DNA of 60,576 nucleotides from Acidimicrobiia bacterium (GTDB lineage Bacteria > Actinomycetota > Acidimicrobiia > IMCC26256 > PALSA-610). The stretch is taken from positions 1-60,576 of the forward strand of contig JADGOO010000077.1 of the NCBI GenBank assembly GCA_017882905.1. Direction: 5' to 3'. Positions 1-8,425 of the stretch are shown here, piece after piece; position 1 is the stretch's first letter; each line of letters begins with the position of its first letter. The translations under genes and the position numbers were made by a program. A model generated the notes under the pieces. The model did no database searches, was not told the DNA's origin, and was given only the letters and a program-made list of their open reading frames with translations.

Positions 1-2
1 AC

Positions 3-1424
3 GCCGACGTGGTGCTCATCTCCGGCCACGACGGCGGCACCGGTGCCTCACCGCTCACGTCGCTCAAGCACGCGGGTGCGCCCTGGGAGCTCGGCCTGGC
101 CGAGACCCAGCAGACGCTGCTCATCAACGGCTTGCGCGACCGCATCGTGGTGCAGGTCGACGGCCAGCTCAAGACCGGTCGCGACGTCATGATCGCGGCG
201 CTGCTCGGCGGTGAGGAGTTCGGCTTCGCGACCGCTCCGCTCGTCGTCAGCGGGTGCGTGATGATGCGCGTCTGCCACCTCGACACGTGCCCGGTCGGTG
301 TCGCCACCCAGAACCCCGAGCTGCGCAAGAAGTTCAGCGGCAAGCCGGAGTTCGTCGTGAACTTCATGGAGTACATCGCCGAGGAGGTGCGCGAGTACCT
401 CGCCGCGCTGGGCTTCCGGAGCATCGCGGAGGCCGTCGGTCATGTGGAGATGCTCGACACGCGCGAAGCCCTCGAGCACTGGAAGGCGAAGGGGCTCGAC
501 CTTTCGGCGATCCTCACGGTGCCCGAGAACCCGTACGGCCAGACGTTGTTGGCGAGCCGCGCGCAAGACCACGGGCTCGACCGCGCGCTCGACAACGAGA
601 TCATCCGCCTCGCCGAGCCCGCGCTCGAACGGAGCGAGCCGGTCTCGATGCAGCTCGACGTCCGCAACGTGAACCGCACAGTGGGCACGATGCTCGGCTC
701 GGAGATCACCCGCCGCTTTGGTGGCGAAGGCCTTCCCGACGACACGATCCGCGTGCGCCTGCGCGGGTCGGCGGGCCAGTCGTTCGGCGCGTTCGTGCCT
801 CGTGGCGTCACGATGACCCTCGAAGGCGATGCCAACGACTATCTCGGCAAGGGCCTGTCGGGCGGGCGGATCGCCGTGTTCCCGTCGCCGCGGTCGCCGT
901 TCGTCGCCGAGGAGCAGGTGATCGCAGGCAACGTCGTGCTCTACGGCGCCACGGCCGGCGAGGTCTACGTGCGCGGCCGGGTGGGCGAGCGGTTCTGCGT
1001 GCGCAACTCCGGCGCCACCGCGGTGGTCGAGGGCGTCGGCGACCACGGCTGCGAGTACATGACCGGTGGCCGTGCCGTGATCCTCGGACCTACGGGCCGC
1101 AACTTCGCGGCCGGCATGAGCGGCGGCTACGCGTACGTGTACGACCCCGACCGAGCGCTCTGGTCACGGGTGAACCGTGACATGGTCGACCTCGACTCGC
1201 TCGATGACGACGACGTGATCTGGCTCCGCTCCACGATCACGACGCACTTCGAGATGACCGGCTCTGCAGTGGCGGAGCGGATCCTGTCGCGCTGGTGGAA
1301 CGAGGTCGAACGGTTCAGCAAGGTGTTCCCGAAGGACTACAAGCGCGTGCTCGAAGCGACGCGCGATGCCGAGGAACGTGGAGTCGACGTGAACGAGGCG
1401 ATCATGGCGGCCGCTCGTGGGTGA
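3..1424 (+). CDS. gltB: Glutamate synthase large subunit, C-terminal part (5' end outside the window)
   Basis: This is the 3' end of the large subunit of glutamate synthase, which makes two glutamates from 2-oxoglutarate and glutamine. The reading frame is open from base 3, so the gene is cut by the window edge and not by a mutation. The fragment begins in the FMN/synthase domain ([11 protein letters not shown]). It carries the cysteine cluster of the 3Fe-4S centre ([12 protein letters not shown], about codons 85-96 of the visible part). It ends with the GXGXG beta-helix domain, with repeated turns such as [17 protein letters not shown] and GEYMTGG-like strands. Its stop overlaps the GTG start of gltD by 8 bases, so the two subunits are translationally coupled. 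Confidence 0.96.
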   Translation, partial: ADVVLISGHDGGTGASPLTSLKHAGAPWELGLAETQQTLLINGLRDRIVVQVDGQLKTGRDVMIAALLGGEEFGFATAPLVVSGCVMMRVCHLDTCPVGVATQNPELRKKFSGKPEFVVNFMEYIAEEVREYLAALGFRSIAEAVGHVEMLDTREALEHWKAKGLDLSAILTVPENPYGQTLLASRAQDHGLDRALDNEIIRLAEPALERSEPVSMQLDVRNVNRTVGTMLGSEITRRFGGEGLPDDTIRVRLRGSAGQSFGAFVPRGVTMTLEGDANDYLGKGLSGGRIAVFPSPRSPFVAEEQVIAGNVVLYGATAGEVYVRGRVGERFCVRNSGATAVVEGVGDHGCEYMTGGRAVILGPTGRNFAAGMSGGYAYVYDPDRALWSRVNRDMVDLDSLDDDDVIWLRSTITTHFEMTGSAVAERILSRWWNEVERFSKVFPKDYKRVLEATRDAEERGVDVNEAIMAAARG

Positions 1425-2889
1425 GACGACCGGATTCATGCGCTACCCGCGGGAGCTGCCACGCCGGCGATCGATCCCGTTGCGGATCCTCGACTGGCAA
1501 GAGGTCTACGAGGAGTTCCCGGCCGACAAGGTGCGCGTGCAGGGCGCACGCTACATGGACTGCGGCATCCCGTTCTGCCACACGGGTTGTCCACTCGGGA
1601 ACCTGATCCCCGAGTGGAACGATCTCGCGTACCGCGACCGCTGGAACCAGGCAATCGACCGCCTGCACGCCACGAACAACTTCCCGGAGTTCACGGGGCG
1701 GCTCTGCCCGGCACCCTGCGAAGGCGCGTGTGTGCTCGGCATCAACGAGCCGGCCGTGGCGATCAAGCAGATCGAGGTCTCGATCATCGAGCGTGCGTTC
1801 TCCGACGACGTCGTCGCGCCCGTGGTGCCGAGCAAGTCCACCGGTCGGCGCGTCGCCGTCGTGGGGAGCGGCCCGGCCGGTCTTGCCGCCGCGCAGCAGC
1901 TCACGCGTGCCGGCCACGCCGTCACCGTCTTCGAGCGCGCCGACCGGATCGGCGGCTTGCTGCGCTACGGCATCCCCGAGTTCAAGATGGAGAAGTGGGT
2001 GATCGACCGGCGCCTCGAGCAGCTGCGAGCCGAGGGCACCATGTTCCGCGTGAACGCCGACGTCGGTGGTGATGGCGACACGGCGGTGCCCGTCGCCGAG
2101 ATCCTCGACCACGACGCCGTCGTGCTGGCCGGTGGCGCCACTGCGTGGCGCGACCTTCCGATCCCGGGCCGCGAGTGCGTCGGCGTGTACCAGGCGATGG
2201 AGTACCTGCCGCCGTCGAACCGGGTGCAGCTCGGCGACCTCGACCGTTCGCCCATCGACGTGCACGGCAAGAAGGTCGTGATCATCGGCGGTGGCGACAC
2301 CGGGGCCGACTGCCTCGGTACTGCGCATCGCCAGGGCGCGGCGAGCGTGCACCAGTTCGAGATCCTGCCGCGGCCGCCCGACGCGCGCACCGACGCGATG
2401 CCGTGGCCCACCTACCCGATGACCTACCGGGTCACCTCGGCGCACGAGGAAGGTGGCGAGCGCGTCTACGCGGTCAACACCGAGTGCTTCCTCGGCGACG
2501 ACAACGGCAACCTGCGCGGGCTGCGCGCTCACGAAGTCGAACAGAAGATGGTCGACGGCCGCCCCACGTTCGAGAAGATCGAAGGCAGCGACTTCGAGCT
2601 CGAGTGCGACTACGTGTTCCTCGCCATGGGCTTCCTCGGTCCGCAGCGTGAGGGCCTGCTCGAGCGGCTCGGCGTGGAGCTCGACGAGCGCGGCAACGTG
2701 CGGCGCGACGAGCACTTCCGCAGCTCCTTGGCGAACGTGTTCGTCGCGGGCGACATGGGCCGCGGTCAGAGCCTCATCGTGTGGGCGATCGCCGAGGGCC
2801 GCTCGGCGGCACACCACGTCGACACGTTCCTCATGGGCAGCACGCAGCTGCCGGTGGCCATCGAACCCACCACCGTGCCGATGCGTTAG
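1417..2889 (+). CDS. gltD: Glutamate synthase small subunit (NADPH oxidoreductase)
   Basis: This 490-residue beta subunit feeds electrons from NAD(P)H through FAD and 4Fe-4S clusters to GltB. The N-terminal cysteines lie at C49, C54, C58 and C97, C101, C105 ([10 protein letters not shown] and CPAPCEGAC). The FAD-binding loop is [11 protein letters not shown] near residue 150, and a second dinucleotide loop, [11 protein letters not shown], lies near residue 290. The C-terminal [18 protein letters not shown] is the usual FAD-contacting end. The GTG at 1417 overlaps the end of gltB; an ATG at 1438 is an alternative start. Length and motif order are normal for the family. Confidence 0.96.
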   Translation: MGETTGFMRYPRELPRRRSIPLRILDWQEVYEEFPADKVRVQGARYMDCGIPFCHTGCPLGNLIPEWNDLAYRDRWNQAIDRLHATNNFPEFTGRLCPAPCEGACVLGINEPAVAIKQIEVSIIERAFSDDVVAPVVPSKSTGRRVAVVGSGPAGLAAAQQLTRAGHAVTVFERADRIGGLLRYGIPEFKMEKWVIDRRLEQLRAEGTMFRVNADVGGDGDTAVPVAEILDHDAVVLAGGATAWRDLPIPGRECVGVYQAMEYLPPSNRVQLGDLDRSPIDVHGKKVVIIGGGDTGADCLGTAHRQGAASVHQFEILPRPPDARTDAMPWPTYPMTYRVTSAHEEGGERVYAVNTECFLGDDNGNLRGLRAHEVEQKMVDGRPTFEKIEGSDFELECDYVFLAMGFLGPQREGLLERLGVELDERGNVRRDEHFRSSLANVFVAGDMGRGQSLIVWAIAEGRSAAHHVDTFLMGSTQLPVAIEPTTVPMR

Positions 2890-3084
2890 CCACCGTAGGT
2901 CGAACGGTTGGGGAGCACGCGACCCGCGACGCGGGACGTTCGCCTCTGCCGCGGTGACTTGCGACCACTGCGCGCGCGGCGCGCGAAGGCGCACAGTGAT
3001 AGGTGGCGAGCAAGGCAACCTCTCAGTCGGACGGCGGAGGACAGTTCGCCCTGGACCCCCACCCTCATGGGAAGGGCGTGTGCC
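2890..3084 (+). promoter_or_regulatory. Structured 5' leader upstream of the secreted protease
   Basis: This 195-base stretch has no convincing gene. It contains GC-rich inverted repeats (CCCGC-GAC-GCGGG at 2923-2935 and the GCGCGC run near 2970-2985). At about 3020-3043 there is a CTCTCAG box followed by GAGGACAG, which loosely resembles the 3' half of a glycine riboswitch. I cannot fold it or run a covariance model, so the riboswitch reading is only a hypothesis. The first hairpin could equally end gltBD transcription. Confidence 0.3.
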
Positions 3085-4596
3085 ATGAAGCGAACTTCAG
3101 TATCGAAGAGCCGTCGCTCCGGGCGGCGGCTCGCGTTGGCGTCCATTCTGCTGCCGGCAATGGCGATGATGGGTTTCGTGGGCTCCGGTCCTGCTGCCCA
3201 TGCGTCGACGCAGCCTCCGGTTGCGACCGCGCCGCAGAAGGCTGAAGCGGTGGTGCAGCCCAGCACCGTGTTCATCGTGACGAAGTGGTCGGGCTATGTC
3301 CTGTCGGGCGAGCTCGGCACTCTCCTCAACACCGCGTATGACGGGCCGCCGTTGCTGACCGCGACGACGACCTGCTCCGGCTTCATCGTGAGCCCCGACG
3401 GTTACATCGTGACCGCCGGCCACTGCGTCGACGACACGTCGATGGCGTACGGCGGCAAAGGTGTGATCATCGATGCCGGCATCATCAAGCTCGGCAAGTA
3501 CATCGATCTGTCGGCGTCCGAGGTCGCCTTCTTGCAGAAGGATGCCTACGCCAACGCCAAGGTCGAAGGTGCCGACAAGGACTCGCCCCCCGACAGCGTG
3601 ATCGGCGTGTTCCTCACCAAGCGCGTGGCCGGCAACATGTCGGCGACTCCGCTCCAGGCCAAGGTCGTCGACTTCGAGTCGTTCACCAAGGGTGACGTTG
3701 CCCTGTTGAAGGTCGAGTCGAAGACCCCGATGCCGGCCCTCGAGGTTGCACCGGCCGCTGCGGACCAAGGCAGTGGTGTCGTGGCAGCAGGGTTCCCTGG
3801 CTCGGTGCTCGACACCGTCGACCCCAACGTGAGCGAGCCGTCGTTCAAGGACGGCACGGTGAGCGGCACCAAGACTGTCGCCGGAGTGCCGTTCACGGAG
3901 ATCTCCGCTGCGACCAGCTCGGGGATGTCGGGCGGCCCAGTGGTCAACATGCAAGGACAGGCCATCGGCACAGTGAGCTGGACGCCTGGTGCTGAGACGC
4001 AGAACTTCAACTTCATCACCGCCACGAGTTCCTTGAAGGAGTTGTTGGGACGCAACAGCATCAAGACGGCGCTGAGCACTACGGACAGCACGTATCGCGC
4101 CGGTCTTGCGGCGTACTGGCTCGGCAAGTACCACGAAGCCGGGAAGTTGTTCAACCAGGTGCTCGCACTCGAGCCCGATCACGCGATGGCGCAGGAGTAC
4201 GAGCGTCTGTCGGTCACGAAGTACCCGCTCGAGAAGAGCTCGTCGTCGAACATCGGCCTGTTCATCGGTATCGGTGCGGCGGCACTCGTCCTCCTCGGAG
4301 GCGGTGGCATGTTCCTCTCGCGGCGGCGTCGTAGCCGGCGTCCGCTCGAAGGTGCACCGGCCGGAACCGCGGTCGGCGTCCCCGTTGCTGCGGCACCCGT
4401 GGTGATGAACGCACCGGTCGCGGCCCCGCCGATGGCGGAGCCGATGACACCGGGCGCACCGGTCGAGGTCGCGGCGAGTGAGCCGAGCGTCGAAGCGCAC
4501 ACTGCAGCCGGGTTCTGCCCGGAGTGCGGCGCGGCGCACGGCGCCGACGTGCACTTCTGCGAGTCGTGCGGCGCGCACCTCGGAGTGGCTGTTTGA
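3085..4596 (+). CDS. Membrane-anchored trypsin-like serine protease with C-terminal zinc ribbon
   Basis: A 503-residue secreted S1-type protease. A signal peptide (twin arginines, then a hydrophobic stretch) ends near the AAHAS motif at residue 40. The catalytic triad is visible: His113 (TAGHC), Asp204 (FTKGDVALL) and Ser282 (SGMSGGP). A TPR-like helical pair follows at about 340-378, then one membrane helix (389-412) with a positive RRRRSRR stop, a Pro/Ala-rich linker and a terminal CPEC...CESC double-CxxC zinc ribbon (478-495). By the positive-inside rule, protease and TPR lie outside and the zinc ribbon in the cytoplasm. I chose ATG 3085 because it follows a GGAAGGG-like site and opens directly into the signal peptide; an in-frame ATG lies at 3067. 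Confidence 0.85.
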   Translation: MKRTSVSKSRRSGRRLALASILLPAMAMMGFVGSGPAAHASTQPPVATAPQKAEAVVQPSTVFIVTKWSGYVLSGELGTLLNTAYDGPPLLTATTTCSGFIVSPDGYIVTAGHCVDDTSMAYGGKGVIIDAGIIKLGKYIDLSASEVAFLQKDAYANAKVEGADKDSPPDSVIGVFLTKRVAGNMSATPLQAKVVDFESFTKGDVALLKVESKTPMPALEVAPAAADQGSGVVAAGFPGSVLDTVDPNVSEPSFKDGTVSGTKTVAGVPFTEISAATSSGMSGGPVVNMQGQAIGTVSWTPGAETQNFNFITATSSLKELLGRNSIKTALSTTDSTYRAGLAAYWLGKYHEAGKLFNQVLALEPDHAMAQEYERLSVTKYPLEKSSSSNIGLFIGIGAAALVLLGGGGMFLSRRRRSRRPLEGAPAGTAVGVPVAAAPVVMNAPVAAPPMAEPMTPGAPVEVAASEPSVEAHTAAGFCPECGAAHGADVHFCESCGAHLGVAV

Positions 4597-4649
4597 CCGC
4601 CGCCCCAAGGCGTTCGGGCGCATTGCTCGAGCGGCCGCTTCGTTAGGGT

Positions 4650-4683
4650 CCCCCGTTCCCGGACGAAACGTCCGGAGCGGGGG
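4650..4683. terminator. Bidirectional hairpin between convergent genes
   Basis: The arms at 4650-4665 and 4669-4683 pair with one mismatch and one bulge around an AAA loop. The element lies between the plus-strand protease and the minus-strand gene ending at 4700, the right place for a shared terminator. There is no long T tract on either side. Confidence 0.6.
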
Positions 4684-4699
4684 ATCGTCGCGTGCTCCG

Positions 4700-5143
4700 T
4701 CAGCTGCGCTGCGTCACACGACAGTGATAGAGCAGCTCTTCGGCGAGCTCGTCGAGTGCCGCGCGCGCGAGCGCCTCATAGGCATCGACGTCCGCCGCGA
4801 ACGAGGGCGGGAGCGGCACCGAGGGCGCGATCGAGAGTTCGCTCGGCGGCCGCCGGGCGCTCGCCAGCGTCACGTCGACGGGCACGACGGCGGCACCGTT
4901 CGGGCTCCAGAGGCGGGCCGTCGTGGTGATCCGCTGATGGTCGAACGGCGAACCGCCCGTGAGCTGCATACCCACGAAGGCGGCGTCGAGCTCGAAGGTC
5001 CCCAGACCGCCGAGTGTCCACCGCAGGTCAGCGCCGCCCAGCTCACGCCGCAGTGCGAGCACCGCGTTCGCCGAGCTGGGCGCGTCCATCTCGAGCAGGC
5101 GCGCAACTTCCACGTCGCCTTCAACCTCCGTGTCGTGGCTCAT
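4700..5143 (-). CDS. Conserved hypothetical protein, 147 aa
   Basis: I do not recognise a family. The protein starts MSHDTEVEGDVEVARLLEMD and has no signal peptide or membrane helix. The sequence alternates strand-like stretches (RWTLGGLGTFELDAAFVGMQL, ITTTARLWSP, AAVVPVDVTLA) with a closing helix (DAYEALARAALDELAEELLYHC). A small alpha/beta or SRPBCC-like fold is possible but unproven. The frame is open well upstream of 5143, but only from this ATG does the composition look protein-like. It converges on the protease gene and diverges from the peptidase gene at 5235. Confidence 0.6.
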   Translation of the reverse strand: MSHDTEVEGDVEVARLLEMDAPSSANAVLALRRELGGADLRWTLGGLGTFELDAAFVGMQLTGGSPFDHQRITTTARLWSPNGAAVVPVDVTLASARRPPSELSIAPSVPLPPSFAADVDAYEALARAALDELAEELLYHCRVTQRS

Positions 5144-5234
5144 CGTGCACCGCGAGTTACGGCACCGGGCATCGCCGAACTGAGCGAATTCTCGGTCTAC
5201 CGTCTTCGACCGATACCAGTGGGGCCGAACGGGG

Positions 5235-7481
5235 ATGAGCCCGGGGATGGGCGCGGCGATGAGCGCGGCGATGAGCGCGGGACGCGACACGACGGGATGC
5301 ACGGCACGGGGGCGCCCGGCCGGTGCGACGAGACGGCCTTGGCGCCGGCGCGTGACCGGCGGGCTGGCGATGGTGGCGCTCGTGAGTGGCTTCCTCGTCG
5401 TCGCCGGGAGCCCGGCCCTGGCCGCCCGCGGCGAGGTGGCGCCGTCGGCGACGGCGAGCACGTTCACTGTGCACGACGACGGCAGTGTGCACGTCGATGT
5501 GGCGGTCACGATCGTGAACCACGACTCGTGCCCGGCGGGTTACGTGTGCTTCTACGACGCGACCGCGATCGCGGTGCCGACCGTCGCGTCGGGGCTGAGC
5601 TCGGATGGCGGCTCGATCCACGCAGAAGGCGTCTCCGCGTTCTTCGAGCGCGCCGTCGTGTCCTTGAGCTCGAACCTCGTCACCGGCGCGTCGCGTGTGA
5701 TCCACGTGAGCTACGACATCTCTGGTGGCGCCCGCTCGAACCCGTTCGTGCGGACGAACCGCGCCTATGTGGAGTTCTTCGCGTTCGGCGTGGGCGACCC
5801 CGGCCGTGTCGACGTGACGATCACCGTGCCCGACGAGTTCGACTCGACCGTCGACTTCGCCAGCATGGAGCGCAACGACGACGGCCACACCACCACGTAT
5901 CACGCCACGGCGATCACGAATCCCGACAGCTTCACGGCCGCGTTCACCGCCCGCAACGACACGGCGCTCGTCCACCGGTCGCTCGTCGTGGCCGGCCACA
6001 CGGTCGATCTCCGGTCCTGGCCCGGTGACACCGGATGGGCCGACTTCGTGGCCAACGAGCTCACGCGCGGCGTGCCCGCCCTCGAGAGCCTCGTGCGCGC
6101 CCGGCTGCCGAAGACGAACACGCTCACGATCACCGAGACGGCAGCGCCGTACCTCTACGGCTACGCCGGCTGGTACACCGACATCAACAACTCGATCGAG
6201 ATCGGCGACGACCTCGATGCGACGGTCGTGCTGCACGAGGTGTCGCACGAATGGTTCAACCGAGGTGTGTTCAGCGACCGGTGGATCAACGAGGGCCTCG
6301 CCCAAGACTTCTCGACCCTCGCGGTGAGCCGGCTCGGCGGCAAGCTCGCGCAGCCCGACCCGGTGGATCCGAACGCCGCCGGCCACGTGACGCTCGACGA
6401 TTGGTCGGCGCCCCAGTTCCGCTCCGACACGGCCGACGCCGAGGAGCGCTTCGGCTACAACGCGTCATTCTACGTGATCCGCACGCTCGCCGATGAGATC
6501 GGCCCGATCCGCATGGACGCGGTGCTCGGCGCGGCGATGCGCGGCGACATCACCTACCTCGGCATCGTCCACAGCCCCGAACACGAAGCCGGGGGCTTCG
6601 GTTGGCGCCAGCTCCTCGACCTGCTCGACAACACCGGTCACGCTCGTACGGCCGACGCACTGTTCGCGAAGCTCGTGGCGACGGTGCCCGAGCGTGCCGA
6701 GATGGCCGCGCGCACGACCGCGCGTGCGTCGTACGCAGGCCTTGTCGCGCGGAGCGGAACGTGGGGCGCGCCGCGAGCCGTGCGCCAGGCGATGCACGAC
6801 TGGAACTTCGGTGCCGCCGCGCCGGCCGTCTCCCAGGCCCGCAAGGTGCTCGACCTGCGCGACGCGACACAGCGCCTGCTCGCTCCGCTGCACGTGGCCC
6901 TCCCCGCGAGCTTGCAACAGAGCTACGAGCAGTCGGCATCGCTCGACACCGTGGTGTCGGCGGCGACGGCGCTCCACGCCGCGGCACAGTCGCTGAGCGC
7001 GGCGCGTTCGCGCCTCGACGCCGGTCGCAACGTGTGGCAGCGCATCGGCCTGATCGGCGCCGATGCGCAACGTTCCCTCGTGCTCGCTGAGCAGGCCTTC
7101 GCGCGTGGCGATCTCGCAGCGACGGCCCGTGACACCCACGCCGTATCGGTGTCGATCGGTGACGCCAGCCGCGTGGGGCAGCGCCGCACCGCGATCACCG
7201 GCGCGGTGATCCTCGCACTCGTGCTGGTGCTGTTCGGCGTGCGGCGCCTCTCGCGGCGACGGGCGCGGCGTGCCGAGGAGCGAGCGGCCGCGGCACGGGC
7301 GGCCGAGACGGCCGGCGAGCCGGACGACGACTCGGGTGCTGTCGCCGTCGGCTCCGATGCCGATGCCGATGCCGATGCGGATCCTGGCGCCGTTCCCGAT
7401 ACTGGGTCCGAAGCCGGCCCCGGCGCCGACGAGGGCTACGCGACGGCGGGCTTCGAGCCGTCCGACAGCAATCCGGCCTGA
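5235..7481 (+). CDS. Secreted, membrane-anchored gluzincin (M1-like) metallopeptidase
   Basis: A 748-residue protein with an Arg-rich N-terminus and a signal segment (about 42-64, ending ALAARG). The zinc site is visible: H334-E335-x-x-H338 in LHEVSHEWF and the third ligand E353 in WINEGLAQD, the HExxH-18-E pattern of M1/gluzincin peptidases. An all-helical region follows (about 500-650), then a membrane helix (TAITGAVILALVLVLFGV) with an Arg-rich stop and an acidic low-complexity tail. Topology is N-out with a short cytoplasmic tail. The usual M1 GxMEN exopeptidase motif is not obvious, so aminopeptidase activity is uncertain. The start region has repeated in-frame ATGs; I kept the first. 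Confidence 0.8.
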   Translation: MSPGMGAAMSAAMSAGRDTTGCTARGRPAGATRRPWRRRVTGGLAMVALVSGFLVVAGSPALAARGEVAPSATASTFTVHDDGSVHVDVAVTIVNHDSCPAGYVCFYDATAIAVPTVASGLSSDGGSIHAEGVSAFFERAVVSLSSNLVTGASRVIHVSYDISGGARSNPFVRTNRAYVEFFAFGVGDPGRVDVTITVPDEFDSTVDFASMERNDDGHTTTYHATAITNPDSFTAAFTARNDTALVHRSLVVAGHTVDLRSWPGDTGWADFVANELTRGVPALESLVRARLPKTNTLTITETAAPYLYGYAGWYTDINNSIEIGDDLDATVVLHEVSHEWFNRGVFSDRWINEGLAQDFSTLAVSRLGGKLAQPDPVDPNAAGHVTLDDWSAPQFRSDTADAEERFGYNASFYVIRTLADEIGPIRMDAVLGAAMRGDITYLGIVHSPEHEAGGFGWRQLLDLLDNTGHARTADALFAKLVATVPERAEMAARTTARASYAGLVARSGTWGAPRAVRQAMHDWNFGAAAPAVSQARKVLDLRDATQRLLAPLHVALPASLQQSYEQSASLDTVVSAATALHAAAQSLSAARSRLDAGRNVWQRIGLIGADAQRSLVLAEQAFARGDLAATARDTHAVSVSIGDASRVGQRRTAITGAVILALVLVLFGVRRLSRRRARRAEERAAAARAAETAGEPDDDSGAVAVGSDADADADADPGAVPDTGSEAGPGADEGYATAGFEPSDSNPA
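7356..7379 (+). repeat. Hexanucleotide repeat GATGCC x4
   Basis: Four tandem in-frame copies (the last ends GATGCG) encode the Asp-Ala run in the cytoplasmic tail of the M1-like peptidase. As a multiple of three it can change length without shifting the frame. Confidence 0.8.
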
Positions 7482-7524
7482 CCGGCGGGGTTTAGCGAGC
7501 GGCCCCGGCAGGGACAACTCTGAC

Positions 7525-8391
7525 ATGCGTGTCATGTTGGGTCTGGCCGTCGTCGCCCTCGCCGCGGCCGGGACTGGCTTGGCGACATCGCCGCCCGCCG
7601 GGAGCGCAGCGGCGGCGCCGAGCTACGTCGCGCTCGGCGACTCCTACTCGTCCGGCGCGCTCGTGCCGGTCCAGGATCCCACGATCCCTGGCTGCGAGCG
7701 CTCCGACCACAACTACCCGCGCGTGACCGCCGCGGCCCGGCCGTGGTTGCCGTTGCGCGACGCCACGTGTGGCGGCGCGACGACTGCCGACATGACTCAG
7801 ACGGAGAGCGTGCCGGCCGGTCCGGCGAACCCGCCGCAGTTCAGCCGGCTCGACGCCGGTACGAAGATCGTCACGCTCGGCATCGGCTACAACGACATCG
7901 GGTTCATCGACATCTGGGTCAGCTGCGCGACCGTGAATCCCATCGGCACTCCGTGCAAGGACACCTGGGACCCGAACGGCAACGACATCCTTGCCGCTCG
8001 CATCGCGGCCACGGCGCCGAAGATCGGTGCGGCGCTGCGCGGCATCCACGCGCACTCGCCGTCGGCGCGCGTGTTCCTCGTCGGGTACCCGGCGATCCTG
8101 CCCGACGCCGGTACCGGATGCTTCCCGACCATGCCGATCGCGCCGGGAGATGTGCCGTACCTGCGCGCGAAGGAGAAGCAGCTCAACGCGATGCTTGCCC
8201 GCCAGGCCGCGGCCAACGGCGCCGTGTTCGTCGACACCTATCGACCCAGCGTCGGGCACGACGCGTGCACGCTGCCGACCGTGCGGTGGGTCGAGCCGTA
8301 CGCGCCGGCGAGCCCGTCGTTCCCGATCCACCCCAACGCCACGGGCGAACAGGGCATGGCGACGGCCGTGCTGAAGGCCATCGCGGGCTAG
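7525..8391 (+). CDS. Secreted SGNH/GDSL-type esterase
   Basis: A 288-residue hydrolase with an N-terminal signal peptide (hydrophobic 3-25, Ala-rich cleavage region). Block I is GDSYSSG with the nucleophilic Ser, block III is the Asn-containing GIGYNDIGF, and block V is FPIHPNATGEQ with the catalytic His. No Asp sits three residues before the His, as in the secreted Streptomyces-type esterases that use a backbone carbonyl. Six cysteines (CERS, ATCGG, SCATV, TPCKD, TGCFP, DACTL) could form the three disulfides typical of that group. Substrate is probably a lipid or sugar ester. The start is the ATG opening the signal peptide. Confidence 0.88.
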   Translation: MRVMLGLAVVALAAAGTGLATSPPAGSAAAAPSYVALGDSYSSGALVPVQDPTIPGCERSDHNYPRVTAAARPWLPLRDATCGGATTADMTQTESVPAGPANPPQFSRLDAGTKIVTLGIGYNDIGFIDIWVSCATVNPIGTPCKDTWDPNGNDILAARIAATAPKIGAALRGIHAHSPSARVFLVGYPAILPDAGTGCFPTMPIAPGDVPYLRAKEKQLNAMLARQAAANGAVFVDTYRPSVGHDACTLPTVRWVEPYAPASPSFPIHPNATGEQGMATAVLKAIAG

Positions 8392-8396
8392 CGGTC

Positions 8397-8412
8397 GGGG
8401 CGGCGGCGCCCC
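8397..8412 (+). terminator. Short hairpin after the esterase gene
   Basis: GGGGC (8397-8401) can pair with GCCCC (8408-8412), 6 bases after the esterase stop. The next promoter box starts two bases later. Confidence 0.35.
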
Positions 8413-8413
8413 G

Positions 8414-8419
8414 TAAGAT
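8414..8419 (+). promoter_or_regulatory. -10 box TAAGAT of a leaderless promoter
   Basis: A good sigma-70-type -10 hexamer ends 6 bases before the ATG at 8426, placing the predicted transcription start at or next to the start codon. There is no Shine-Dalgarno sequence. Confidence 0.65.
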
Positions 8420-8425
8420 CCGGCC

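Noticed and set aside
1402-3018. 538-codon minus-strand open frame opposite gltD
   Set aside because: His/Arg/Asp-rich shadow of gltD; no family features.
2890-3084. Cobalamin riboswitch
   Set aside because: No B12 box (GCCACTG) or the conserved AGGGAA element is visible.
5235-5290. Tandem ATG-containing repeats as an unusual multi-start region
   Set aside because: The GCGGCGATGAGC duplication at the start of the M1-like peptidase gives several in-frame ATGs, but they all precede the signal peptide and probably only blur the start assignment.
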